Source: Candidatus Bathyarchaeota archaeon
Lineage (GTDB): Archaea > Thermoproteota > Bathyarchaeia > 40CM-2-53-6 > RBG-13-38-9
Assembly (NCBI GenBank): GCA_023144075.1
Contig: JAGLGJ010000091.1
Coordinates: 1-5,024, forward strand
DNA: 5,024 nt
Reading direction: 5' to 3'
Shown piece by piece: positions 1-4,801 of this stretch (positions are counted from its first letter, which is position 1; each line of letters starts with the position of its first letter). The translations under genes were made by a program, and so were the position numbers. The notes under the pieces are model-generated. The model was not told the DNA's origin. It did not search any database and saw only the letters and a program-made list of their open reading frames with translations.

Positions 1-744
1 TTGCAGATGGCTAAGAATCTTCTTTCAGAGTCTTTTCGTCGAAAAGATTGTATTATTATTGTTGGAAATTGTCGATGTGAATATTCTGGTAGAGCGTCTT
101 CAAGCTTAGATTGGGGAGATAGAGTTACTATGATTAAAGGTGATGGATCTATACAAGTGCATAGGCCAAGTGGTTATGAACCAGTAAATTGGCAACCTCC
201 TGGGTGTATGTTCTCGATTTTCTTCGAGAGCTCTTTACTGAACATCAGATCTAATCGTCCTAAACCAAAAGAGATACTGGACATTTTCTTCCGTGACATA
301 GTGTTCATTGCCTCAGGAAGACCTGTTGATGATGCTGAATTCAATCTGTATGTTAGCGAAGAACAGATGCGTGATGCTCTAGTCTCTAACCCCGGTATTT
401 TGGAAGAGGGCCTAAGATTAATTGATTTTGAAAGAAAAGTCGAACCAGGTTTTATAGACTTCTATGGAAAAGATGCCCTTGGAAGAATAGTGATTGTAGA
501 ATTAAAACGTGCGTCTGCCGGTAAGGAAGCAGTTTTGCAATTGAAACGTTATGTTGATGAAGTTAAGAAAACTAATGGTGTTTCTGTTAGAGGAATACTG
601 GCGGCACCACGATTGAAATCTGGAGCTCAAAGCATGCTCGTATCACTTGGAATGGAATTTAAGAAATTAACTCCGCAAAAATGCGCTGATGTTCTTCATA
701 AGAACAAGACGATCAAAATTAGTGAGTTCTTCGAGAAAGACTGA
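1..744 (+). CDS. nucS: Endonuclease NucS/EndoMS, mismatch-specific (5' end uncertain)
   Basis: In archaea NucS/EndoMS cleaves both strands at mismatched bases (and flap or branched DNA in some species), works with PCNA, and substitutes for MutS/MutL. The N-terminal DNA-binding/dimerisation domain covers about residues 17-100, with the family blocks IVGNC (20-24), GRASS (30-34, R31) and PVNWQPPG (61-68, W64). The C-terminal RecB-like nuclease domain covers about 118-225, with GFID (D153), VELKR (E167 and K169) and LQLKRYV (Q180). These form the expected D-ExK-Q metal site, so the protein should be active. The extreme C-terminus (237-244, ending in FF) resembles a PCNA-binding peptide. The frame opens with TTG at base 1, with an ATG at base 7. 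Only about 17 residues precede the first conserved block, somewhat few for the family as I recall it, so the real start may lie upstream. The gene converges on the SerK-like gene. Family assignment is firm; the start is not. Confidence 0.93.
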   Translation: MQMAKNLLSESFRRKDCIIIVGNCRCEYSGRASSSLDWGDRVTMIKGDGSIQVHRPSGYEPVNWQPPGCMFSIFFESSLLNIRSNRPKPKEILDIFFRDIVFIASGRPVDDAEFNLYVSEEQMRDALVSNPGILEEGLRLIDFERKVEPGFIDFYGKDALGRIVIVELKRASAGKEAVLQLKRYVDEVKKTNGVSVRGILAAPRLKSGAQSMLVSLGMEFKKLTPQKCADVLHKNKTIKISEFFEKD

Positions 745-760
745 GATTTTTAATTATTTT
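745..760 (+). terminator. T-rich putative terminator of nucS
   Basis: Two runs of T (five at 747-751 and four at 757-760) follow the nucS TGA within a few bases, with no strong stem. Oligo-T without a hairpin is the usual archaeal intrinsic terminator. This tract overlaps the last codons of the opposing gene, so both 3' ends share it. The runs are short, so the call is tentative. Confidence 0.4.
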
Positions 761-1431
761 AGATCACTTGTCGTTGTGATATGAGGGCATTTGCCTAATT
801 TCTCAAGAGGGAAAGAGCATTTTTCAGGTTTGCAAGGTATTATGTGCTGCGTTGTTTTCGGAGGAAATGTGCTTCCAGATAGCGCAGCATTGATTACATC
901 TTGTTTTTCAATGCTTTCGAAGATTATGCATCCTGCAAATTTATTATGTCTAGCAAGTTCTTTTGCCTTCTCTTCATTCCGGACATATTTGATTCTGAAT
1001 CTTCCAAGAATGGAATTCATTATGGTTTTTCTATTGGTTTTCAGATTATGTTCTTTATCATGCAATATGAGTCTTGGACATTTCACTAGGATATGTTTGG
1101 TTTCTGAGGAGGCGATGTGATCATGAAAAATAGTCTGAAGTTCTTTTTTTGAACCTCTTATGGCTGGATGCCAGGTTTTAAGAATTAAATCAATGTCATT
1201 GTAATTGATCTTATAGGCAACAACCTTTGAATATCCAAGATCCTTGAGTGCCCTTATTCTGTGATGACCATCGAGAACAATGAGGTGATCTCCATCAATT
1301 ATTATTGGTTCTCTCTGGATTCCATCTTTTATCAGTTGTTTCTTGATTTCTTGCAATCTTATCGGATCGATCTGTTCATGGGGGCGAAGAAGATCTATGT
1401 CAATTAGATTATGTTGGTTATCTGCTTGCAA
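754..1431 (-). CDS. serK: SerK-like free L-serine kinase (ParB-fold family)
   Basis: It resembles the archaeal ADP-dependent L-serine kinase SerK of Thermococcus, which makes O-phospho-L-serine for cysteine synthesis in the cytosol. As recalled, that enzyme shares four motifs in the same order: PHEQ (here 17-20; E19 matches its proposed catalytic Glu), a DGHHR nucleotide-binding motif (54-58), TWHPA (86-90; TWYPA in SerK) and PPKTTQH (190-196; SPKTTRH in SerK). PHEQ and DGHHR lie in the ParB/Srx-like N-terminal fold (about 8-80). At 225 residues it is near full length. The start is TTG: an in-frame TGA lies two codons upstream, no Met codon falls before PHEQ, and AGGTG sits 6 nt upstream. The C-terminal tail carries C200, C205, C215 and H217, which I do not recall in Thermococcus SerK. 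A ParB-fold DNA-binding or otherwise repurposed protein is possible, but the conserved Glu and C-terminal motif favour a kinase. Phosphate donor (ADP or ATP) cannot be told. Confidence 0.78.
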   Translation of the reverse strand: MQADNQHNLIDIDLLRPHEQIDPIRLQEIKKQLIKDGIQREPIIIDGDHLIVLDGHHRIRALKDLGYSKVVAYKINYNDIDLILKTWHPAIRGSKKELQTIFHDHIASSETKHILVKCPRLILHDKEHNLKTNRKTIMNSILGRFRIKYVRNEEKAKELARHNKFAGCIIFESIEKQDVINAALSGSTFPPKTTQHIIPCKPEKCSFPLEKLGKCPHITTTSDLK

Positions 1432-1437
1432 AGTTCA

Positions 1438-1442
1438 CACCT
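1438..1442 (-). promoter_or_regulatory. Ribosome binding site of the SerK-like gene
   Basis: AGGTG on the minus strand matches the archaeal anti-SD and lies 6 nt before the TTG at 1431-1429. It decides the start, because an in-frame TGA (1437-1435) lies just upstream and no ATG or GTG is available. Confidence 0.65.
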
Positions 1443-1504
1443 GGGAAGTGGACTTTGATGATGATCGATTAAGTTTCTAGGGAAATCACCGTTGTGAATA
1501 CCGC

Positions 1505-1518
1505 ATTATAAGCTTTCG
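1505..1518 (-). promoter_or_regulatory. BRE/TATA promoter of the SerK-like gene
   Basis: On the minus strand a purine-rich GAAAG (BRE-like) runs into CTTATAAT, with TTATAA at 1511-1506. Transcription would start about 25 nt downstream, near 1480-1485, leaving a leader of roughly 50 nt before the TTG. This is read by eye; no start site is known. Confidence 0.5.
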
Positions 1519-1551
1519 TGTACAGATATGTGCATGAAATATTCTTTATGG

Positions 1552-1585
1552 TATTACAATATTACGATTTAATGACGTTTAATGA
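1552..1585. repeat. Short phased direct repeats (candidate operator)
   Basis: Two copies of TATTAC lie 8 bp apart (1552-1557 and 1560-1565), followed by two copies of TTTAATGA exactly 10 bp apart (1568-1575 and 1578-1585). The 10-bp period places the second pair on one face of the helix, as in many operators bound by tandem RHH dimers. The low-complexity AT background makes chance occurrence possible. If it is an operator, the RHH-like gene at 1750 is the obvious candidate ligand. Confidence 0.35.
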
Positions 1586-1594
1586 ATGAAATTC

Positions 1595-1637
1595 CGGCAT
1601 TTTGACTTCTTTTGCGAAGAATTAACGAGAAATGCCG
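1595..1637 (+). repeat. 8-bp perfect inverted repeat with nested hairpin
   Basis: CGGCATTT at 1595-1602 is the exact reverse complement of AAATGCCG at 1630-1637. The 27-nt interval contains a second small stem, CTTC (1606-1609) with GAAG (1616-1619) around a 6-nt loop. The outer arms are GC-richer than their surroundings. The structure is followed 13 nt later by an oligo-T tract. It could be the 3' end of a small RNA, an operator, or a cruciform. Confidence 0.45.
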
Positions 1638-1650
1638 AAAAAAAGGATCA

Positions 1651-1669
1651 TTTTTTGTTTTTGTTTTTG
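1651..1669 (+). terminator. (TTTTTG)3 tract, possible plus-strand terminator
   Basis: Three tandem TTTTTG hexamers (1652-1669) preceded by one extra T form a T-rich stretch of a kind that terminates archaeal RNA polymerase. No gene upstream on this strand needs it, so it would end either an unannotated small RNA carrying the 1595-1637 stem or antisense transcription from the divergent promoter region. It could equally be an AT-rich upstream element. Confidence 0.35.
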
Positions 1670-1703
1670 TAGTAACCAATTAACAAAAAATGTCTAATAA
1701 GCA

Positions 1704-1710
1704 TTAAATA
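1704..1710 (+). promoter_or_regulatory. TATA box for the RHH/surface-protein operon
   Basis: TTAAATA, preceded by the purine-containing ATAAGCA, fits an archaeal BRE/TATA arrangement. Initiation about 25 nt downstream would fall near 1730-1735, giving a leader of only about 15-20 nt before the ATG at 1750. It is the best box between the T tract and the gene, but unproven. Confidence 0.45.
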
Positions 1711-1733
1711 TGGTAAAATGATTTCACGTTATT

Positions 1734-1748
1734 GAGGGAATAAACCCT
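1734..1748 (+). promoter_or_regulatory. Ribosome site folded into a small hairpin
   Basis: GAGGG at 1734-1738 is the only SD-like sequence before the ATG at 1750. Its AGGG (1735-1738) can pair with CCCT (1745-1748) across a 6-nt loop, burying the site. A 4-bp stem is weak, so this may be mild translational damping, a palindromic protein site, or coincidence. The 11-nt spacing to the ATG is long for a linear leader. Confidence 0.35.
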
Positions 1749-1749
1749 G

Positions 1750-1905
1750 ATGCCAAAACATAAAACTACGATGCAAATTGACGACAAACTTTGGAAAAAA
1801 TTTCTAGGACAGGTAATAAAAAAACATGGTACAACTAAAAAACAAAGTGCCGAACTTGAAATTGCAATATCAGAATATTTGGAACATCATAAGGAGGAAA
1901 ACTAG
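1750..1905 (+). CDS. Small ribbon-helix-helix-like protein, 51 aa
   Basis: This 51-residue ORF fits a minimal RHH (CopG/Arc-like) DNA-binding protein. A short strand (TTMQID, 6-11) leads into helix A (DDKLWKKFLGQVIKKHG, 11-27), then a turn with TTKKQSAEL and helix B to about 47, a lysine- and glutamate-rich pattern. Such proteins dimerise through the strand and bind operators, often their own. The ATG at 1750 is chosen because it precedes the whole strand; an ATG at 1771 would remove part of it. The TAG at 1903-1905 touches the ATG of the surface-protein gene, and the SD of that gene lies within the last codons here, so the two are almost certainly cotranscribed and translationally coupled. 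No specific family is recognised; the fold is inferred from pattern and length. The KH-rich N-terminus suits DNA contact. Antitoxin-like or structural roles are not excluded, but no toxin gene is adjacent. Confidence 0.75.
   Translation: MPKHKTTMQIDDKLWKKFLGQVIKKHGTTKKQSAELEIAISEYLEHHKEEN
1891..1897 (+). promoter_or_regulatory. Strong ribosome site of the surface-protein gene
   Basis: AAGGAGG sits 8 nt before the ATG at 1906, inside the Lys-Glu-Glu codons ending the small upstream ORF. It is the best SD in the window and fixes the start of the large gene. Its position means translation of the small ORF passes over it, which supports coupling. Confidence 0.8.
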
Positions 1906-4254
1906 ATGAGACAACGAAAAATATTATCGACCTTTATGATATCTACTCTGGTTTTACTCACGACTCTCGGCGTCGTACTACATAATAATACAATAGTTCC
2001 TGAAGTCGCAGCCATATCCAGCTTCAATGTCGTTGTAAGTCCAGTATCACAAACTGTTGACTATGCAGTCAACCAGTTTGCTTGGTACAACGTACTAGTC
2101 CAATCTGTCGATGGATTCATTGGAGACGTTACTCTAAATGCGTCGATAACGACTGGACCTGACGACGAAGTCTCACTAAGCTTCCCAGGTGGAAGCACTG
2201 TGACGGTCCCGCTAGACGGACAAACATTCACATATCTACGAGCCACAATCGGATCACCTGCCGATGTTCCTATGGGTGTATACAATATTAGGGTTAGAGG
2301 ATTTGCCAGTACGCAATCAAGTAACCCTGGTTGGGTAAATGACGCCAATATTGAACTAAGAGTAATCCAACACGATCCTGATATTGGAGACTTTAGACTT
2401 TCTAGTACACCGGGTACAGTAGTTGATCTAGTTCCTGGAGGTATGGGCAATATACAGATAAACGTCCAAGCTTTCAAGACAGCTGGTTCAATAACAGTAT
2501 CGCTTTTAACCGCAGCAAGCAGTCCAAGCGAGATCACAGCCGAATTTGATCCATTCGTCGTAACCGTTGATGCATACACAATAGAAGACTCGCTCCTACT
2601 GATTAAGACAACAGAATTAACTCCAGCTGGAAACTATACTCTAGTAATCACTGGAACATCTGATGCACCATCGTATGGTCTGAATCAAAGAGTGCACACT
2701 TGGGCTATAACCGTAAGAGTTAGCGGATTCTATGTTACACCTGACCCTGCAGTTAAATCAATTATCGCAGGAAATACAACGAATATCCAAATAGGAGTTC
2801 AATCAATAGGAACTTTCAGTTCATCCGTGACACTTACCGCGTCTAATGTTCCCATAGGTATGACTGCGGTATTCAATGCAGCAAGCGTGATACCTGCACA
2901 AGGTTCTCTGGCAACATCAATATTAACATTTGACAGCGATCCGACATTAGCGCATGGAACATATTATTTGAATCTTAGAGGAACAAGCGGCTGGTTGATC
3001 AGCGACCATGTATTGGCAATAACTGTAGGTAACTTTAACCTAACAGTTTCGCCACTTGTTAAAACGGTTGAACAAGGCGGAAACACAACCTTTGTAGTCG
3101 AAGCTATCACCATGAGTGACTTCACAGCAGTCATGACCCTAGATCTAATAGGAGCGCCAGCAGGAATAGAGTGGGAATTTGATCCATCAATAATATGTAT
3201 AGCTCCTACAGGGGGCTGTCCACCAAATAGTCCAGGCATGTCCAACCTAAACATAAACGTAAGCAGCAATGCGCCCGTGGGAACTTATCCAATGTGGGTC
3301 GAAGGAACAGTAGACGGTGAGAAACGCCATTACGATATAACCTTGATAATTATCGCTCCGCAAGACTTTCTGATGCAGATTACTCCAACCACAGCTGATG
3401 TCCGAAACGGTTCATCGACATCATTCACGATAACTATCTACTCGTTGAATGACTTTACCGGAGACGTTGATCTTTCAGTGTCGGTACCTGTTGCATCTGG
3501 AATAACTGGATCGTTAAGTCCATCCACAGTGCCAATACCTGCCGGAGGATCAGCTACATCAATGCTAATGATCACGACAGCTCCAACTGCACCAGCTGGA
3601 CAAGGATCAATTTCAGTAACCGGAACAAGCGATTCTTTATCCAAGGAAGTAACGGTGACTCTGACTGTTTCACCAACAGCTGGACTACCATGTATCATAG
3701 CGACTGCAGCTTATGGATCAGAGATAGCTCCTGAGGTATACTTCCTAAGGTTCTTCAGAGACAACTCTATCCAGACCTCATTTGCCGGAAGCCAATTCAT
3801 GAACGTCTTCAACGCATGGTACTACTCTTTCAGCCCGACAGTAGCAGAGCATGTTAAGAATAACCTGGTCTTCAGAAACGTGGTTCAGGCTGCGGTTTAT
3901 CCGCTGCTCGCCAGCTTATACGTGGCTCAATGGAGCTACTCAGGTTTGAGCTTCGCTCCTGAGCTTGCAGTAGTCGTAGCAGGTCTAGTAGCTAGCAGCT
4001 TAATCGGCGTAATCTACTTCGCTCCAATAACTCTCTTAGTTGTAAGAGTGGCTAGGAGAAAACAAATCCGCATCGGCGACATTAACAAACCTTTGATGAT
4101 AGCATGGATCTCAAGCATCGCTCTGATAGTGATTGCAGAGATCGCAGTGCAACCGGCGTTGATGATGGCTGGAACAGCTGCCTTTGTCTTGTCAACAATA
4201 ATCGTAGCAACAAAAATGACCGTAACACAGGCGCAGAGATATCTGCCCAAATAA
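1906..4254 (+). CDS. Large Ig-like-repeat surface protein with CFI-box-like membrane C-terminus
   Basis: This 782-residue exported protein probably sits on the outer face of the cytoplasmic membrane. It opens with a signal peptide: basic RQRK at 2-5, a hydrophobic core at about 8-25, and likely cleavage after VAA near 36. Five beta-rich Ig-like repeats follow at about 38-154, 162-272, 274-374, 377-483 and 487-589, resembling NEW3/COG1470-type domains. Each has a strand ending in a V-x-L motif near its middle, and most have a P.G.Y/GTY near the end. N-x-S/T sequons occur in every repeat (N78, N243, N290, N378, N393, N451, N501), fitting archaeal N-glycosylation. Residues 595-650 match the CFI-box pattern (PCIIATAAYGS, then FLRFFRDN, then YYSFSPTVAEH). 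Hydrophobic segments follow at about 658-676 (weak), 686-714, 731-748 and 750-769, with RRKQIR at 717-722 between. Ligand and function are unknown; cell-surface adhesion, matrix or envelope structure are all possible. It follows the RHH-like gene directly. Confidence 0.9.
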   Translation: MRQRKILSTFMISTLVLLTTLGVVLHNNTIVPEVAAISSFNVVVSPVSQTVDYAVNQFAWYNVLVQSVDGFIGDVTLNASITTGPDDEVSLSFPGGSTVTVPLDGQTFTYLRATIGSPADVPMGVYNIRVRGFASTQSSNPGWVNDANIELRVIQHDPDIGDFRLSSTPGTVVDLVPGGMGNIQINVQAFKTAGSITVSLLTAASSPSEITAEFDPFVVTVDAYTIEDSLLLIKTTELTPAGNYTLVITGTSDAPSYGLNQRVHTWAITVRVSGFYVTPDPAVKSIIAGNTTNIQIGVQSIGTFSSSVTLTASNVPIGMTAVFNAASVIPAQGSLATSILTFDSDPTLAHGTYYLNLRGTSGWLISDHVLAITVGNFNLTVSPLVKTVEQGGNTTFVVEAITMSDFTAVMTLDLIGAPAGIEWEFDPSIICIAPTGGCPPNSPGMSNLNINVSSNAPVGTYPMWVEGTVDGEKRHYDITLIIIAPQDFLMQITPTTADVRNGSSTSFTITIYSLNDFTGDVDLSVSVPVASGITGSLSPSTVPIPAGGSATSMLMITTAPTAPAGQGSISVTGTSDSLSKEVTVTLTVSPTAGLPCIIATAAYGSEIAPEVYFLRFFRDNSIQTSFAGSQFMNVFNAWYYSFSPTVAEHVKNNLVFRNVVQAAVYPLLASLYVAQWSYSGLSFAPELAVVVAGLVASSLIGVIYFAPITLLVVRVARRKQIRIGDINKPLMIAWISSIALIVIAEIAVQPALMMAGTAAFVLSTIIVATKMTVTQAQRYLPK
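2017..3672 (+). repeat. Five protein-level Ig-like repeats
   Basis: The repeats recur about every 100-115 residues. Shared anchors are an opening F-x-[VL]-x-x-[ST]-P-like strand, a mid-domain element (SVDGFIGDVTL, FKTAGSITVSL, SIGTFSSSVTL, TMSDFTAVMTL, SLNDFTGDVDL), and a late P-x-G-x-Y or P-A-G turn followed by [RE/TG]G. Similarity is low at the nucleotide level, so the duplications are old and there is no recent tandem amplification. Repeat 4 carries an insertion with two cysteines, C431 and C438. Confidence 0.75.
3688..4053 (+). other. CFI-box-like motif plus first membrane anchor
   Basis: Residues 595-716 of the large protein. C596 opens the box (C-I-I-A-T-A-A-Y-G-S), followed by charged FLRFFRDN (613-620), aromatic WYYSFSP (638-644) and a hydrophobic stretch ending in IGVIYFAP (700-707) and RRK (717-719). 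The box is found at the C-termini of many archaeal and bacterial surface proteins, where its role is unproven (anchoring or processing is assumed). The IGxxxxAP plus basic tail also appears in the gene at 4802-5024. Confidence 0.65.
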
Positions 4255-4285
4255 TCTCTCCCCTCTTTCCTTTTTTTTATTTTTC
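4255..4285 (+). terminator. Pyrimidine/oligo-T terminator
   Basis: A pure pyrimidine run starts right after the TAA (4252-4254) and reaches eight T at 4271-4278, then five T at 4280-4284 after one A. This is the clearest terminator-like tract in the window and separates the surface operon from the next gene. Confidence 0.7.
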
Positions 4286-4345
4286 TAGTTCAGCGGAGCT
4301 TATTTTTCATAAATTAGAGCATTTTGAGTTTCTATTTAGATAGCG

Positions 4346-4351
4346 TTATAT
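4346..4351 (+). promoter_or_regulatory. Possible TATA box for the CMD-family gene
   Basis: TTATAT lies 43 nt before the TTG start. Initiation about 25 nt further on would give a leader of roughly 15-20 nt. A competing box, CTATTTAG, lies at 4332-4339. Some promoter is expected here because of the terminator at 4255-4285. Confidence 0.35.
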
Positions 4352-4377
4352 CACTTAGGCCATTGATGATTTTTCAT

Positions 4378-4381
4378 GGTG
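4378..4381 (+). promoter_or_regulatory. Ribosome site of the CMD-family gene
   Basis: GGTG, 7 nt before the TTG at 4389, resembles the AGGTG used by the TTG-started SerK-like gene. No ATG or GTG occurs in frame between the upstream stop (4356-4358) and this TTG. Confidence 0.5.
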
Positions 4382-4388
4382 TATTGGC

Positions 4389-4778
4389 TTGAGTGAGAAA
4401 TCAAAGCGACTTCTTGAAGATATGCGAAAAAAACGTGGCTACATCTATCCCTCTTATAAGGTTCTGGCTGAGGATGATCCAGATTTTCTCGAATGTTATG
4501 ACAAATTATATGAGCTAGCAATGTTACGGACAAGAATTTTTCCAGAAAAAATTAAGGAACTCTTTTTTGTGTGTGCTATAGCGGCACGAAATCCAGGAGA
4601 TACTTCAGCTATGAAGAATCATTTGAGAAGGGCTTTAGATAAAGGTGCTACTAGAGCAGAGATACTTGAAGCGTTAAAATGTGTATTCTTTCCGGGCGGT
4701 GCGCTAAGCCTACTTTACACTATCAATACTTTGATCCAAGTGGAAAAAGAGAGGGATGCAGACTCTCAAAGAGCCTAA
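4389..4778 (+). CDS. Carboxymuconolactone decarboxylase (CMD/AhpD-like) family protein
   Basis: This 129-residue protein fits the small all-helical CMD fold, which forms cytosolic oligomers. The core spans about 30-118: a helix from PDFLECYDKLYE (31-42), the ELFFVCAIAARNPG segment (57-70), NHLRRALDKGATRAEILEAL (77-96) with the conserved His H78, and a closing GGALSLLYTINTL (103-115). In AhpD-type members the helix before that His carries CxxC; here the equivalent positions appear to be D71 and A74, so a thiol-peroxidase role is unlikely. A decarboxylase-like or unknown activity remains possible, and the substrate cannot be inferred. The start is TTG, the first candidate after the in-frame TAG at 4356 and supported by GGTG; the next Met is residue 12, which would shorten the N-terminal helix. 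It stands alone between a terminator and a convergent neighbour 23 bp away, whose gap holds a short pyrimidine stretch (CCTTTCCTCTATT, 4781-4793). Confidence 0.85.
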   Translation: MSEKSKRLLEDMRKKRGYIYPSYKVLAEDDPDFLECYDKLYELAMLRTRIFPEKIKELFFVCAIAARNPGDTSAMKNHLRRALDKGATRAEILEALKCVFFPGGALSLLYTINTLIQVEKERDADSQRA

Positions 4779-4801
4779 GTCCTTTCCTCTATTCAGGATG
4801 G

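Larger units (their letters stand above)
1432..1749. other. Divergent intergenic spacer without a gene
   Basis: This AT-rich spacer separates the minus-strand SerK-like gene from the plus-strand small ORF. From left to right it holds the SerK-like ribosome site and promoter, an AT-rich direct-repeat block (1552-1585), a long inverted repeat (1595-1637), a (TTTTTG)3 tract (1652-1669), a plus-strand TATA box (1704-1710) and a short hairpin over the next ribosome site (1734-1748). I see no tRNA, no C/D-box pair and no convincing ORF; the longest start-to-stop noticed is 14 codons at 1528-1572. The density of structure suggests regulation or a small RNA. Confidence 0.7.

Noticed and set aside
791..1120. 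Plus-strand open frame of 109 codons
   Set aside because: It lies wholly opposite the SerK-like gene, whose motifs are clear, and its product has no recognisable pattern.
1455..1465. ATGATGA resembling a C box of a C/D-box guide RNA
   Set aside because: No CTGA D box or C'/D' pair lies at a suitable distance in the spacer.
1528..1572. 14-codon ORF starting at ATG 1528
   Set aside because: Too short, no ribosome site, and it ends inside the direct-repeat block.
1652..1669. Tandem TTTTTG hexamers considered as a CRISPR-like or phase-variable repeat
   Set aside because: There are no spacers and it is not in a coding region or between promoter boxes; a terminator or AT-rich element is simpler.
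1750..1905. Toxin-antitoxin pair with the small RHH-like protein as antitoxin
   Set aside because: The coupled downstream gene encodes a 782-residue exported repeat protein, not a toxin, and no other small partner is present.
2061..2579. Minus-strand open frame of 172 codons, and smaller ones at 2964-3269, 3438-3698 and 4014-4250
   Set aside because: All lie antisense to the well-supported surface-protein gene; long antisense frames are expected from its codon usage.
4104..4343. Plus-strand 79-codon frame overlapping the end of the surface-protein gene
   Set aside because: It is out of frame with a membrane-protein C-terminus and runs through the terminator tract; its product is compositionally odd.
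4351..4533. Minus-strand 60-codon frame
   Set aside because: It overlaps the promoter and N-terminus of the CMD-family gene, with no SD and no recognisable product.
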